This document shows, piece after piece, positions 41,801 to 53,240 of a stretch of DNA of 64,000 nucleotides. How positions within the stretch are numbered: position 1 is the stretch's first letter; each line of letters begins with the position of its first letter. The notes beneath the pieces were generated by a model. The model did no database searches, was not told the DNA's origin, and was given only the letters and a program-made list of their open reading frames with translations. A program made the position numbers and the translations under genes. Source of the stretch: Anaeramoeba flamelloides (Eukaryota > Metamonada > Anaeramoebidae); NCBI GenBank assembly GCA_027625915.1, contig JANTQA010000015.1, forward strand, positions 3,038,001-3,102,000. Direction: 5' to 3'.

Positions 41801-44800
41801 GATTTAAAAGAATTGAATTAAAATCTTAGTATTTTCCTCCATTCTTTTGAATTCGAGAAAACATAGACAGCTGTCGCTTAGGTTATTTTTAATTTTAAAG
41901 TATTGTAGAAAATTACAGTTAATTTTTATCAAATTCTTTTAAATAAAAAATAACCTAGACAGCTAATGACTTAATTCTTATAATGGAAGGACCTCATACC
42001 GACATCGACAGAAAATTAGAAATAATTTATAAAATTATTCAGAATTTTGGAATGAATCCAAATATTGACAAAACCTTAAAATCATTAGAATTATCAGAAA
42101 TTAAATATTCAGGAATTTGGTTAGAAAAAGATTTACAAATAAAAGAAAAAAACTTTCAGAAAGCAAAAATTAACTTTAAAAAAATCAAAATGATATTTAA
42201 ACAACAAAATATATCGAATGGGACAAAAATCTAAATATTCAAATTGGTATATAATAGTCAATGATATAATGGATTAGTTATATATAATTTAACTCAAAAA
42301 AATTTTCATTCAAATGAAGTATGGATAAATAAAAAATTAATAAAATTCTTAAAAATTAACAAACATTCTCTAAGAATAATTTATAAAACTGAAGCAAAAA
42401 GTGATCAAGTAAGAATTTCCATTTATAAAAGAAGATTTAAACTAAAAAAAAAAAAATTCCAAAGTCTTGATTTTAAGCAAATATCCAAAAAACTAAAATT
42501 ATCCCGAAAAATAAAAGAGAATATAAATTGGGAAGTAGAAAATTTAAAAGTATTAAACCAAAACATAAATCAGTTTAGAGAAAACTTATTAATAAATAAT
42601 ACAGGTTGAAAATGCCACGAATCCTCAAAAATTTTAAAATATAATAATAAAATAAATGAAAAGTCGTGTCTAGGTTTTCTAGAATTTAAAAGAATGGGGG
42701 AAAATCATTGATTTTACTTAATTCTTTTAAATTCACCGTTTGGATTTCGTAGAATGCTGTAGAGAGCCGTAGAGTGCCTAGATTTTTTTTAATTCAAAAG
42801 AATTGAGTAAAATTTGGGATTTTACCCCATTCTTTGAAATTTTGGAAAACCTCGGTGCTTTTCTAGTATATGAATGAATTGTATAAAATCTAAAATTTTA
42901 CACCTTTCTTTTAAATTTTTTAAAGAAAACCTAGACTGTGTCGCTTAGGTTTTTTTTAATTTGAGAAATTAAAGTTTGATTTATTAAATTTATCTTGAAT
43001 TTCTCAAAGTAAAAAAAAAACCTAAACAACGATAAGAGGAAATTAATTTTTTCCCTACAAAATAAAAAAAAAAAAAAAAAATTTTCAATTTTTTGTATTT
43101 TTTTGTCTTTTTCTTAAAAAATCATTTAATTTTTAAGGGATTAGTGATATAAAAGAATAAATTTTTTTTAAAACCCTCGAAATTGAATTCAAAATTAAAA
43201 TTGATTAATTACTCTTTAACATCTTCTATTTTGAAAATAAAAATTAATTGATTTAATTACTTTATTTATATTTTGAATTTTTAAAGAAATTTTCATTTTT
43301 CTTAACTACAACAAATTAATTTTATTTTTAATTGATTGATTTTAAAAAACGGCTTTTTTGCTCTATTTTTAAAACATGTGACTACCTTGTTAATAAATAA
43401 ATTCAAAGTTGTTTTTTGATTATGAAATGAGGCAAAAAGCCTGATTTTTAAAAAATTTAGAGAAAATATTTTTATTTGTTGAATAAATCATTAAAAAACA
43501 AATTAGCAACTCTAATTAAAAAAAAAAAAAAAACAAATCAAAATCAAGATCTATGAGTGAAGAATATAAATAATTTTGAAATAATAAAGTTTTGTTGAGA
43601 AAATTTTGTCAATTTTTATATATTTATTATTTTTTTTCCCCAAAATAAACTTATTTGACAAAAATAAGATTATCTATTATCTTGTTCATTTACTAAAATT
43701 TAAATTAATAATTTGAGATTGTTTGAAGATTTCAATTTTTGTAATATTAAAAGTAAATAAAAAGTCTCGTATTGTATAATTTTATCTTTATCAAAAAAAT
43801 ATCTTTCTATAAACTGATACTTTTGAGCCTTAAAGAGAAAAAATTATTAAAGAATTGATTTATATAAAGATAATAATAATTTTTAATAACAAAATGATAT
43901 TTCGTATCAACCCTTATATAAACTTTTTTGAATTTATAGTCCCTTCTGCCACATCCGGTCGGGAAAGATATATACATTTTTTTTTTTTTTTTTTTTGCTT
44001 CTATTAATACTTGATAAAAAAGTTCTCATTTTTTTCAAAAAATATGTAAAGTTGTTAAAAAATAAAAAAACTGATATCAAAAATTAAAATTTTCTATCTT
44101 GAGTTAATTTTTTTTTTTTAATTTTGAGATTTCATGAATTTTTACTGAAATCTTTATTGATAAAAAAAAAAAAAAAAAAAAACAAAAAATTCAATGTATA
44201 GAAATGTACGAAGTCGGAAAGTTTTACCAAGATCCAAAATTATAATTTTTATATATATATAAGAGAAATGAAAAGAAAAGAAAAAAAAAATAATGAAATT
44301 AAATAAAAAGTTTTCTTTTATTATTTTTTAACATTCTGATTTCTAAATATAATTTTATATCTCATTTTTTTCATTCAAAATTAATAAAATTAATCAAATT
44401 AAAAAAATACAGATCCAAAATTTAATTCATGCAAAAAGCTCTCTTAATGGTTCAAGATCAATTGATAGACAATTTCTTAAATTTATTAACGAATTTACAC
44501 AACAACCACTGGAGAAGGAGAAAATTTCTATTGATTATTTCATACATATTCACGAATGGATTGATATTAAACATCACGTAGGGCCAAATTGGAAAAATAA
44601 TACCAGCAGAACGAATTTAAAATCCATTTCAATTGAGGATTCATGGTATTCAGATAAACCCTTAAGAAAGTTAATCAAGGATTGGAATATTGGTAAAACC
44701 AAAGAGGATATACAGTATATCCATCGATCCACTATACAACCAAATAGTAAAATCAGACTCACTAGAGGATTTGTATATAGTTTTTTCGAAAAAACAATCG

Positions 44801-46813
44801 AAAATATTAAAAAATATGTTGAAAAAACCTTTAATAATTTTCCAAATGAAATGAAGGATATAAATTCAATTTTTATGGTTGGAGGGTTTTCAAATTCTAA
44901 TGTTTTATATCAAATGATAAAGGATAGTTTTTCATTTGAACCATATATTAAAAAAATCATTTTAGAACAAATTCCAGAACGATCAGTACTTTTTGGAGCT
45001 GTTAGATATGGATCAATGGTACACAATAGAAGAAAACGATTATTATGTTCTAGGCCTTTCGCTTACTCTTATGGAATTTCTTGGTATGATAACTTTGATC
45101 CGAAGAAACATATAAAAAAAAAAATGGTCAAATTTAATGGAAAAGTTCTGTGTAAGGATATTTATAAACCTTTAATATCTAAAAATGAACCAATCAAAAT
45201 CGGAGAAGTAATAATTAATTTTTCTGTTGCTTTTTTTATTTTTTCAATTCTATTGTTTAGTTATTATTCATTTTAATTCGTTATTTTTTTTAAATTTTAG
45301 TTTAATGCTGAAATAATTATAATTCAGATGTAAAATAATTTGAATTTTCATTTTTTTTTTTAATTTTTTTATTTCGAAAATAATAATCTTTCATGTTAAT
45401 CCAATTTTTTTATTTTTATTCTTTTAAAATAAAAAGAAAAGTTCCATTGGATATTTCGAACCAAGATCAAATAAACTAAAGATAGAAATATATCAAACTG
45501 ATCACAAATTATTGTCTAATCAAATATATTATATTGATCATCCAATTTTTCATAAATTTGGATCAGCCTATATAGATCTAGTGAATCCAAATTCAAAGGA
45601 AAACCTGACACATGTTAAAATGTCTTTTATATTTATAGGTGAAACAATTCGAGTTGTTGTGAAAAATCTAATAACAAAAGAAAAATCCATAGTATATATG
45701 AAATATCAAGGAAACAATTATCAGAATACTTGGAAAAAAGAAAAAGAAAACGAAAAAGAAAAACAAAAGGAAAAAGAAGGACAACAACAAACAAATAAAA
45801 ATCAATTGAAAAAGAAATTAAAAAATTTAAAATTTTTAAAAATTCGATCAAAGAATTTAAAAACTGAAAAAGAAATAATAAAGTATCAAATAAAACTAAT
45901 AAATAATAAAGTCAAAAGCAAATCAAAAAAAATGAAGAAAATAAATAAAGTTAGAAATAACCAAAAAGAACATATCAATAGTCTAATCAACCAAATACAC
46001 CAAAAAAAACATAAAATTTTTCTTCTAAAACAATATCTAAATAAAAAAGGAATCGATTTTGAAAAAATATATTCCTCCATTTCTACTCAATTTAAATTAA
46101 TTAATGAGGATTTACCCATATCAATTCAAAAATTCCTCACAAATGAATTAAATTATTATAGTAACCAACCAAAACGTCAAAAATTGAAAGAAATTAATTC
46201 TTTAAAATTACAAATCATTCAGGATTTAAAGGTTTTATTAATAAATTATCAGCAACAACAAGAAATAAATCAAAAAATTTGTTATCAAATTATTGAAAAG
46301 TATTGGGAGTTAAATTTAAATTCCAATCAAAAAATTAATCTTGAAAAAAAAGAAAAAGAAAAACATCAAGAATTTTGTAATCATGATAAAAAAGAGAAAA
46401 ACAGTTTAGAAAACAATATTATATTAAAAAATGAATTATTAGAAAATTTTAAAAAAAATCTTACTTTGATAAAAAGTTTAATTAATAAATTTAATGATAT
46501 TTTTTTGAGTTTCCATGATAAAAATATTCGTTTATTAAAAGAAATCAACAAATTTTTTAATCTAAAAATATTAATTTTAAAAAATAGTAATAACTTAAAA
46601 ATAAATCAAACAATTGAGAATCTCCAAATTGTTAAAGATAGTGAAGATAATTCAGATATATTAAAGAAAAACACAATTAAGAAAGAAAATGATTTTAAAA
46701 ATATAATTAAAGATAAAAAAGAAAATATAAAAGAAAGATTGGATAATAATACTTCTAAAAATGTAGAAAATAATAATAATGAGAATGAAAATAAATATAA
46801 CAATAACAATAAC

Positions 46814-46855
<42 letters not shown>

Positions 46856-48061
46856 TATAATAATAATCATAATCATAATCATAATCATAATCATAATCAT
46901 AATCATAAAGGCAATGATTACGATTATGATTTGTATAATATAAATCAATTCATTGCCAAAATAAATGAAGCAAAACAACCGAAATTAGTTTTATTAAAAA
47001 AACAACAACAAGTAATTTCTCAATTATTTTATAAATTTGCAGATGTAATACAAAAAGAAAAAATAAAAGAAAATCATTTACAAAATTATCAAATCGAATA
47101 TGAAAAAAAAATAACAGAAATAAAAGAATTGAATTTATTTTTAAAAAGATTTTCAATTCTAAGTATTCAATTTCAAAAAATAAAAGACAATTTAGTAAAT
47201 TTCAAGAAAATCAAAGAACTATTCATAATCATTCAATTATTAATTAAATCATATTCAAGGTTTTTGAAAAAATCAATTTATTTCAAAAACAAAATCCTAC
47301 CAAAATTATTTAAAAAAAAACAGAATTTTAGCAATCAGATTAAAGATCAAAACAAGAAGATCAAAAAACAAAAAAAAAAATTAAAAATTTACGAAAAAAT
47401 TCCAAATAATCTTAATAAAATTAATAAACAAATAGATATAATTGGTTCAATTAAAAAAAAGAAAAGAGAATTGAAAGTAAAATATAGAAAACATTATCAA
47501 ACAATTATTTATACATTAATGAAAAATTTTCCCGAATACTATTTAACAAAAAATATTCGAATTCATGAATTTTCAAATGAAGAAAAACAAAATATTTTTC
47601 AAAATGTAAAAAAGAATAATAATAATTTAAAAGATATGAAATTTATTTTAAAGATTCCATATCAAGAATCAAATTTAAAAAAAATACTTTGTGAATTTAA
47701 ATGTGTAAATACGAGAAACAAAAAGGTTGAAAAAAAGAAATTTAAACCTTATTTAATACAGTATGAAAGAAATATCAATAAGATTAAAATAAAAAATAAC
47801 AAATTGAAATTGAAAAAAAATATAAGTAAATTTCAAAAAAAATTAAATTTCCAAAATTACTATTGCTTTTATTATTTTTATGATCAAGTTTTTTTTCAAA
47901 AACCAATAATTTTTAAATTTCAAAATAATAATCAGATTTACTTTGTTGAAAATATTCAAGAAAATGGTGAAATAATTTGGAAAAAAGATTATGATGATCA
48001 AATTTTCCAAATAATTTATGGTAGAAAAATTAAAACAGCATTTCCAATAGCAAAAAATTAA
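38837..48061 (+). CDS. HSPA12-like (divergent Hsp70) pseudo-ATPase fused to a long coiled-coil tail; three exons
   Basis: Exons 38837-39670, 44413-45207, 45437-48061 (GT-AG, all phase 0), about 1417 codons. HSPA12 landmarks in order: KYVVAIDFGISHFRVGYTF (phosphate-1 region), DSTILLLRD, GFGSEAEEKY, ELFRFYKM, then SFALRYVSELAIKQI, WVLTRPAFWKEETKHFMRKC, TEPEAAVIEY; exon 2 has SRSIDRQFLKFINEF, TRGFVYSFFEKTIENIKKY, SIFMVGGFSNS and GAVRYGS; exon 3 finishes the substrate-side beta region (KFGSAYIDL, SFIFIGETIRVVV). ATPase motifs are degraded: GTTxS is GISHF, and the GGGT-like loop is EAKSFM, so ATP hydrolysis is doubtful. About 760 residues of Lys/Glu/Ile-rich coiled coil follow, with poly-Asn (about 46797-46860) and an Asn-His repeat (46864-46908). 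An in-frame TAA lies at 39203-39205 after a Glu-rich insert; the frame resumes without shift, so it may be a nonsense mutation, an unseen splice, or an error. Confidence 0.85.
40090..40607. mobile_element. Element H, copy 2 (intact non-autonomous TA element)
   Basis: Terminal repeats CAGCCGTTCCAACCCTACCG and mirrored CGGTAGGGTTGGAACGGCTG, nearly perfect over about 35 bp, bordered by TA (40088-40089, 40608-40609). It is 518 bp. Beyond the ends it is not palindromic, so it resembles a Tc1/mariner-type deletion derivative. A lone H right end also lies at about 54282-54303. Confidence 0.9.
40615..40813. repeat. Hairpin O, abutting H2
   Basis: TTATCTCCTCACATTTTTCA ATATTTTCCC at the left is mirrored by GGGAAAATATTGAAAAATAA AAAGGAGATAA at the right, each with an A/T run. 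The loop carries a second small inverted repeat (TATTGTTCCTTGGC with GCCTTCGAAACAATA). It begins six bases after H2. Confidence 0.75.
41273..41536 (-). other. Unassigned reverse-strand open frame in the HSPA12 intron
   Basis: An 87-codon frame with balanced composition (FPLSRHESLFFYYLKSYPNK, then KFPKNHNKQSMNFIK). No family is recognised. It may be a captured coding scrap, since it is richer in Ser/His/Pro/Tyr than random AT-rich sequence. It is probably not an expressed gene. Confidence 0.2.
41575..42640 (+). mobile_element. LINE fragment (RT core to post-RT region), interrupted by hairpin array G4
   Basis: Forward-strand pieces: AVPLSPLLFSFIELSP (RT 'qG.pLSPlLF' block, about 41611-41655); hairpin array at 41690-41962; then ANDLILIMEGPHTDIDRKLE, in the place of Y-A-D-D, followed by IKYSGIWLEKDLQIKEKNFQ (the 'iKyLGi.l...l....' block, 42092-42150). 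A later region has EVWINKKLIKFLKINKHSLR and KENINWEVENLKVLNQNINQ. The last overlaps the start of the LINE 3' end at 62640 (KENFNWKSESLNLLKKEIYN), so both belong to one family. It is broken by stops and has lost its start and end. Confidence 0.8.
41690..41962. repeat. Modular hairpin array G, copy 4
   Basis: Three palindromes in tandem: GGTTATTTTTAATTTAAAAG...AACAAAAAATAACC; GGTTTTCTCGGATTTAAAAG...TTGAATTCGAGAAAAC; and a second GGTTATTTTTAA...AAAAAATAACC. Linkers are CTAGACAGCGTGGCTTA and ATAGACAGCTGTCGCTTA. It sits inside LINE sequence, between two conserved RT blocks. Confidence 0.85.
42660..43025. repeat. Modular hairpin array G, copy 5
   Basis: Starts GTCGTGTCTAGGTTTTCTAG, with P-type arms and the linker AATGCTGTAGAGAGCCGTAG. 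Then TTTTTTTTAATTCAAAAGAA...TTCTTTGAAATTTTGGAAAA, and finally GGTTTTTTTTAATTTGAGAA mirrored by TTCTCAAAGTAAAAAAAAAA CC. It shares linkers and blocks with G3 and G4. Confidence 0.8.
46797..46910 (+). repeat. (AAT)n / (AATCAT)n coding repeat
   Basis: Trinucleotide AAT run followed by hexanucleotide AATCAT units within exon 3 of the HSPA12-like gene, coding for poly-Asn and then alternating Asn-His. Length is likely polymorphic. Confidence 0.9.
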
Positions 48062-50314
48062 ATAAAATCAAACATTATCTAAACAGTTGGAAATATTAAG
48101 AAATGAACATTAAATTAATACTCATTGAATTCTTTGTTAATAAAAGAATTCACACTTTTTATATTTTTTAAACTTCAAAATAATTCTCAAAAAAAGATCT
48201 TTTTTATTTTTTTTTTTCTTTCCTATTTTTTTTTGAAACATTAAGAATAACCAGAACATTTTAAAATTTTAACATAGAACAGAAACATATAGATTATTAA
48301 TAGAACTAAATTTCATTTCAAACATTTACAATATTTTTTTATGATCTTTCTTGTCAACCTAAACTTTATCTTTTTTTTAAAAACCTAAAATATAACAAAG
48401 CATTACAAAATTTTTTTAGATCTTTCTGATAATTTTTTTTTTGTTTCTCATTTATTTTACTGAATCATTATTTTGTAACAAGATCAAAACATTATTATTT
48501 TTCTGATTTAATATATTTTTTTTTTTTCTGTTTTTAATAGGTTTGGAATCAAAAATAATATTTAAATTTATCTTGTGTAATTTTTTATATATTTACATAA
48601 AAATATGTCTTTCAAATTAAATTTTTGTATTTGGTTTAAAATTCAGGTGAATTGAAAAAATGAAAAAAAGTTAAAATACCACTATATTAGTAATAAATAA
48701 ATATAATTTGAAAGAAAAAAAAACTAATTTAATCTATCCAATAAAAGGTTGATTATAATATCTTTGTTTAAAGATTCTCATCAATAACAATTTTAAAAAT
48801 TTTTATAATAAATTTAATAATTTGATTGTAAATACAAAAATAAAGGTATATTCTAAATTTTCAAAAATAACCAAATTTCAAAATTGAATAATTTACACTT
48901 TTTCGAATTTTGAATAATATTATTGCTGATTTATTGGTTATATAGAATTTTTAATGATTTTTCGAGTTTAGAAAACAGCAAAATATAAAATTATATATTT
49001 TAGCAAGTGATTCTTATTTTCACCAAGTTATCTAACTTATTCTAAATAAAAAAATCTAAAAAAGTTTCATAATTTGTAACAGTTAAACTGTATCAAATTT
49101 GTTTCTAACCAAATATGAAATACCCTAACACATATCTACACAACAAAACCTAACCTACTATATCATATCCTTACGATAACTTACCTTACAAATAAATCCA
49201 ATTAAAAAATAATATATATATTTGTTTTTTCTAATTTTTTTCAACAAGATCTTATAAAATTACTAATTATAAGGGTAATTATCATTCAAATATATTTTTA
49301 TAACAGAATTGGCTAAAAATTTCATAGATTAAACATTATATTAATAAATTCATAAATTCATCAATTTTGAAATTGGTTCATTTTTTAAAATTATAAATTT
49401 TCACTTTTCCAAATAGATTCAAAAATTATCAAAAATTGTTGAAAATTGATATTTTATTAGATCTTTATATTGAATCATTGTTTATTTATTTGAGATTAAT
49501 TATTATAAATAGGTGTATTGTGTAATATTTCGATTTATTATGAAAATATATACATATATTAGGTAATTTACCAAGAAATTTTGTTTTATCCTGTAATTTT
49601 TCGTAATATAATAAAATACTTGTTAAATATTAACTACAAAAAAAAATATTACAAAGAAGTATAAATATATATTGCTAAATTAATGTCCTTTTTCTTAATT
49701 CAAATGTTTTTTATATGTAAAATTCAATTTTTAAAAAAATTGTATCATTTAAAATAAATCATTTTCGAATAAATCAAATTTAATTTGAAAAAAATATATG
49801 TTATCCAACTTTTATTTATTCTATTTTTTATTTTAATCTTAATTTTATTTTTTATTTCACTTATTATTTTTTTTTTTTAAAATTTTATATATATAGAAAT
49901 TTTTCAACATAATTTTTTTAATTTTCTTTTTTGTAATTAGTATTTTTTTGACTTATAAATTCATGGCTAAATAATAATTGTAAAAAAATTTTCTCTTAAA
50001 AATATATCAAACATAAATAAATAATCCATTTTTATTTTTAATTTTGATTTTTTTTTTCTATTTTTATAAGAAAATAACTATTGCGTAATATGTCACATAT
50101 TTCGTAATAAAAAATATTTAATGAAATTTAAACACTAAGGAATTAAATTATATTTTACGTAATATGTTACATTTTTCCTATTCTAATAATATATAACGAA
50201 TTACATCATGATATTAGGCAAAAGACTAAATTCTATTATTCTTGATTTTGAAAAATATTTGAAAAAAAAATACAGGAAAAAAATACCTAGTTTCTGTTAT
50301 TTCTTATTTTTCTG

Positions 50315-50450
50315 TAATTTCGTGATTTTTGTTATTTTTGTGATTTCTGTGAAATCTGTGATTTCGATGAATTTTGTGATTTTTGTAATTTATGTAATTT
50401 TCAATATTTATGTTATTTCTTTGATTTTTGTTTTTCCTATGATTTATGTT
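50315..50450 (+). repeat. Degenerate TGTGATTTT minisatellite
   Basis: About fifteen imperfect units of eight to nine bases of the form TGTGATTTT, TGTAATTTA or TCTGTGATT. They produce a Phe/Val/Ile frame at 50208-50456 that is an artefact of the repeat. Confidence 0.75.
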
Positions 50451-50769
50451 AATTGAGAATTATTACAATTTTTAATTAATTATTAATAACTATCTTCTTT
50501 TTTTTTTTAAAAAAATGTAACAAATAAAAAAATGTAACATTTCCATTTCATTAATGATGTCCTTTCTGTGAGAGTCAAACCCCAAATTTTTTTGAAATAT
50601 ATTTCTTCGAATTGATCCAAAAAGAAAAAAAGATAGATTCAATTGTAATTTTAGAATATTGTTGAGTACTAATTTTTCAATACCTAAGTTTAGTTACATT
50701 TTTGAGATTATCAAACCAATAACGGTTCTTATTCTTCCGAGAGGTCATGAATATCCAAAGTAATTTTGC

Positions 50770-50920
50770 AAGTGTCGATTGGTTATCTTAGTTATTTTGT
50801 GAAGAATATCTTGCGCGTCATTGTAATCTAATGTCTCGAGCATGCTCTCAATATAGATTACAACGACCTTAGATATTCTTCACAAAATAACTAAGATAAC
50901 CAATTGCGAGTGCTATATTA
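50770..50920. repeat. Compact high-identity hairpin N
   Basis: Left arm TCGATTGGTTATCTTAGTTA TTTTGTGAAGAATATCT and right arm AGATATTCTTCACAAAATAA CTAAGATAACCAATTGCGA are exact complements over about 34 bp, then continue imperfectly (GTCATTGTAATCTA with TAGATTACAACGAC). The loop is short, around CTCGAGCATGCTC. It is less AT-rich than its surroundings; no other copy was seen here. Confidence 0.85.
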
Positions 50921-51711
50921 TGATGGATATTCACTGACAGTAGAGAAGATATAATTTACGATATCAAGTTGATTTACCACGAACTTCAAAATACAAAACA
51001 AAACACAAACGAACAACAAAGTAAAACAAAGTAAAACAAAAAAAATTATTAAAGGATTTGTTTTTTCCCATTTCATTTTTCTTTTCAGTTTCTCATTATC
51101 TCTAGCCCCAAAAAAACTTATCTCTTCAATTCAATTACTTTTTTGGTTATTTTGTTTTCTTTTGATTTTTTTTGATGAGTATTTTGTCAAACTCAAATGA
51201 TCAGCTTTTTACGTCTCTCATTAAAACACTATGGGTTCTTCAAATACCCACTAATTTGTTTTCTTCTTCAAAATTTATTTTCTTTTTCAATACATTTTTT
51301 ATTAATAAGTAAAAAAAAGATAAGTTAAAAAAAATGATCTTTCAAAAATATCTCGTGAATAACTTCCAATAAAAACCAAAAAATTTTCAAAAAACACTGA
51401 GTTGGAGCTTTTCTCAAAGCTTTTAGAACATTAGAATGAATTGATCATTTTTGATCAAGACATTAGCATTTTTGTAGCTAAAATTTTTTTGATCAATAAT
51501 CAATGTGAGGTTTCTACTCATTGAATCTCTTTAAAAGCTGCTCATTTTTTTCAAAAGATTCCCCTATAATCCCAAAAAAATAGCCAAAAAGAAAAATGTG
51601 AAAAAAAGTAAAGAAACATATATCGCAATAAAGTTGGGCTAACTGTAAAATCGAAACCCCGGAAATTTCTGAAATCTGGTAATTCCATTTTTCTGATCAA
51701 TTGTAAATATT

Positions 51712-52393
51712 AGTAAAATGTCAAAAATATACTCCCATTTTACAGACAAATAATCCAATTACCCAGCAACTTATAACCTTTCCAATTGGGGTATTGGTTA
51801 AATATTCTGAATCCACCATTTTTAACTCTTTGGTAAATTCAGAAATCAAAATAATCCAAAATTTGTAAAATTAATACAGAACATTAGTGAAAATTGAAAA
51901 TCAAATTTATTGTGATTTTCCCTTTAGATAAATTCTAAATTTATTAGGAATCATCTTTAAAAGAATTATTTTGTTACATCATTTATGAAATAAGAGTTTT
52001 ATTTACTTTATATCTTTCTTTTAATAATTTTTTCAAAATTTTAAATTTCTAATGGGAACCTTAGAGGATTTATTTTTGTACAAAATGGTTTTCATAATTT
52101 CATGAAAATTTACAATAATCAAACACCTCTCTCAAATTCAAATTCTCTCAAATATTTTAAAAGTATGAAAATGTTTTTTATTTCAAAATTTAAAATCAAA
52201 AGTGGATTTTCATTTTCAGTAATGTTCTCAATTAATTTTACAAATTTTGGATTATTTTGATTTCTGAATTTACCAAAGAGTTAAAAATGGTGGATTCAGA
52301 ATATTTAACCAATACCCCAATTGGAAAGGTTATAAGTTGCTGGGTAATTGGATTATTTGTCTGTAAAATGGGAGTATATTTTTGACATTTTAC
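51712..52393. repeat. Near-perfect long inverted repeat M
   Basis: Arms at about 51712-51885 and 52215-52393 appear identical when the right arm is reversed, for example CCAATTACCCAGCAACTTAT and CCATTTTTAACTCTTTGGTA read in both. The loop is about 330 bp. MITE D6 follows at once on the right. No terminal gene is visible. Confidence 0.85.
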
Positions 52394-52395
52394 TA

Positions 52396-52592
52396 CAGTC
52401 AGTTTCACTTTTAAGACACAAACTATCAACGAAATTTAAGGCACAAAAAAAATCTCAAATTAAAGAACAAAATTCAAATTCTAGTAAAAATAAATTGTAA
52501 AAAAAAAAATTCCAAATTTTGTGCCTTAATTTGAGAATTTTTTGTGCCTTAAATTTCGTTGAAAGTTTGTGCCTTAAAAGTGAAACTGACTG
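52396..52592. mobile_element. MITE D, copy 6
   Basis: Ends CAGTCAGTTTCACTTTTAAG and mirrored CTTAAAAGTGAAACTGACTG with TA on each side (52394-52395, 52593-52594). It lies exactly between inverted repeat M and repeat I copy 2. It is very similar to copy 3. Confidence 0.9.
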
Positions 52593-52595
52593 TAA

Positions 52596-53240
52596 GGTTT
52601 TGAAAAAGTTGTTTTCTGGTTTTCAAAATTTGAAAAAAAATTGCAAAAAAATATTCAATTTTGAAAAATTTTTTTAACAAATTGTTTGGTCTTATTCATA
52701 AGAATCCTTATAACAATTCAATTCATTTTTGACAGAAAAAAAATGATTTTGAATTTTGAGGATAAAATTAACTAATTCCAAAATATCTTCCAGAAAATTT
52801 TTTTTTGAAAAATCGAATTTTGTCTTAATACAAAAACAAAATTGCAGAATAAAATTTTTACAGGGCTTTAAAACTTTGATTATTAGAACTACTCTTCTTA
52901 AAAAAATACAATTATGTTTTAATCCGTTGAATATATCAATTTTTTTGGTTAACCAAAAGTTTTATCTTAAAATTGAAAAAAAATCTTTATATTAATATTA
53001 CTGGTAACAAAGAAATGTTAGAGTATAATAATGATTAAAATTGCAATAAAATGGATAAAAACTAGATAAATTGTGAGAAAAAATTAGAAGTTAATAGTTT
53101 TCAATTTTAGAAAAAATGGAAAAAAAAAATTGATCTCACTAAACTAATTGTCTTTTATGGCTTTCTTGATCGATCAGAATTTTTTGACACTTGGGATCTA
53201 CAAAATTTTTAAGTAGAGAATACCACCAATAACATATCTT
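52596..53240 (+). repeat. Coding relic repeat I, copy 2 (inverted)
   Basis: Reverse of 33030-33930 without a MITE. Shared text: TGATTTTGAATTTTGAGGAT, and further LTKLIVFYGFLDRSEFFDTW on the forward strand near 53128-53190. Frames are broken. Confidence 0.55.

Larger units (their letters stand above)
39671..44412 (+). other. HSPA12-like gene intron 1, 4.74 kb, full of repeats
   Basis: Donor AGG|GTTTGA, acceptor AATACAG, phase 0; joining gives KQPR-IQNLIHAKSSLN, matching the family's '..LkEL..aSGG' region. It holds element H2 (40090-40607), hairpin O (40615-40813), a LINE fragment (41575-42640) and hairpin arrays G4 and G5. Open frames at 39806-40045 and 41273-41536 (reverse) are not recognised; 43030-44400 is featureless. 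The donor lacks the usual GTAAGT/GTATGT form. Confidence 0.7.

Noticed and set aside
46606-46978. Reverse Ile/Met-rich frames
   Set aside because: Opposite strand of the poly-Asn/Asn-His coding repeat.
50208-50456. Hydrophobic 82-residue frame resembling a membrane protein
   Set aside because: Arises from the TGTGATTTT minisatellite.
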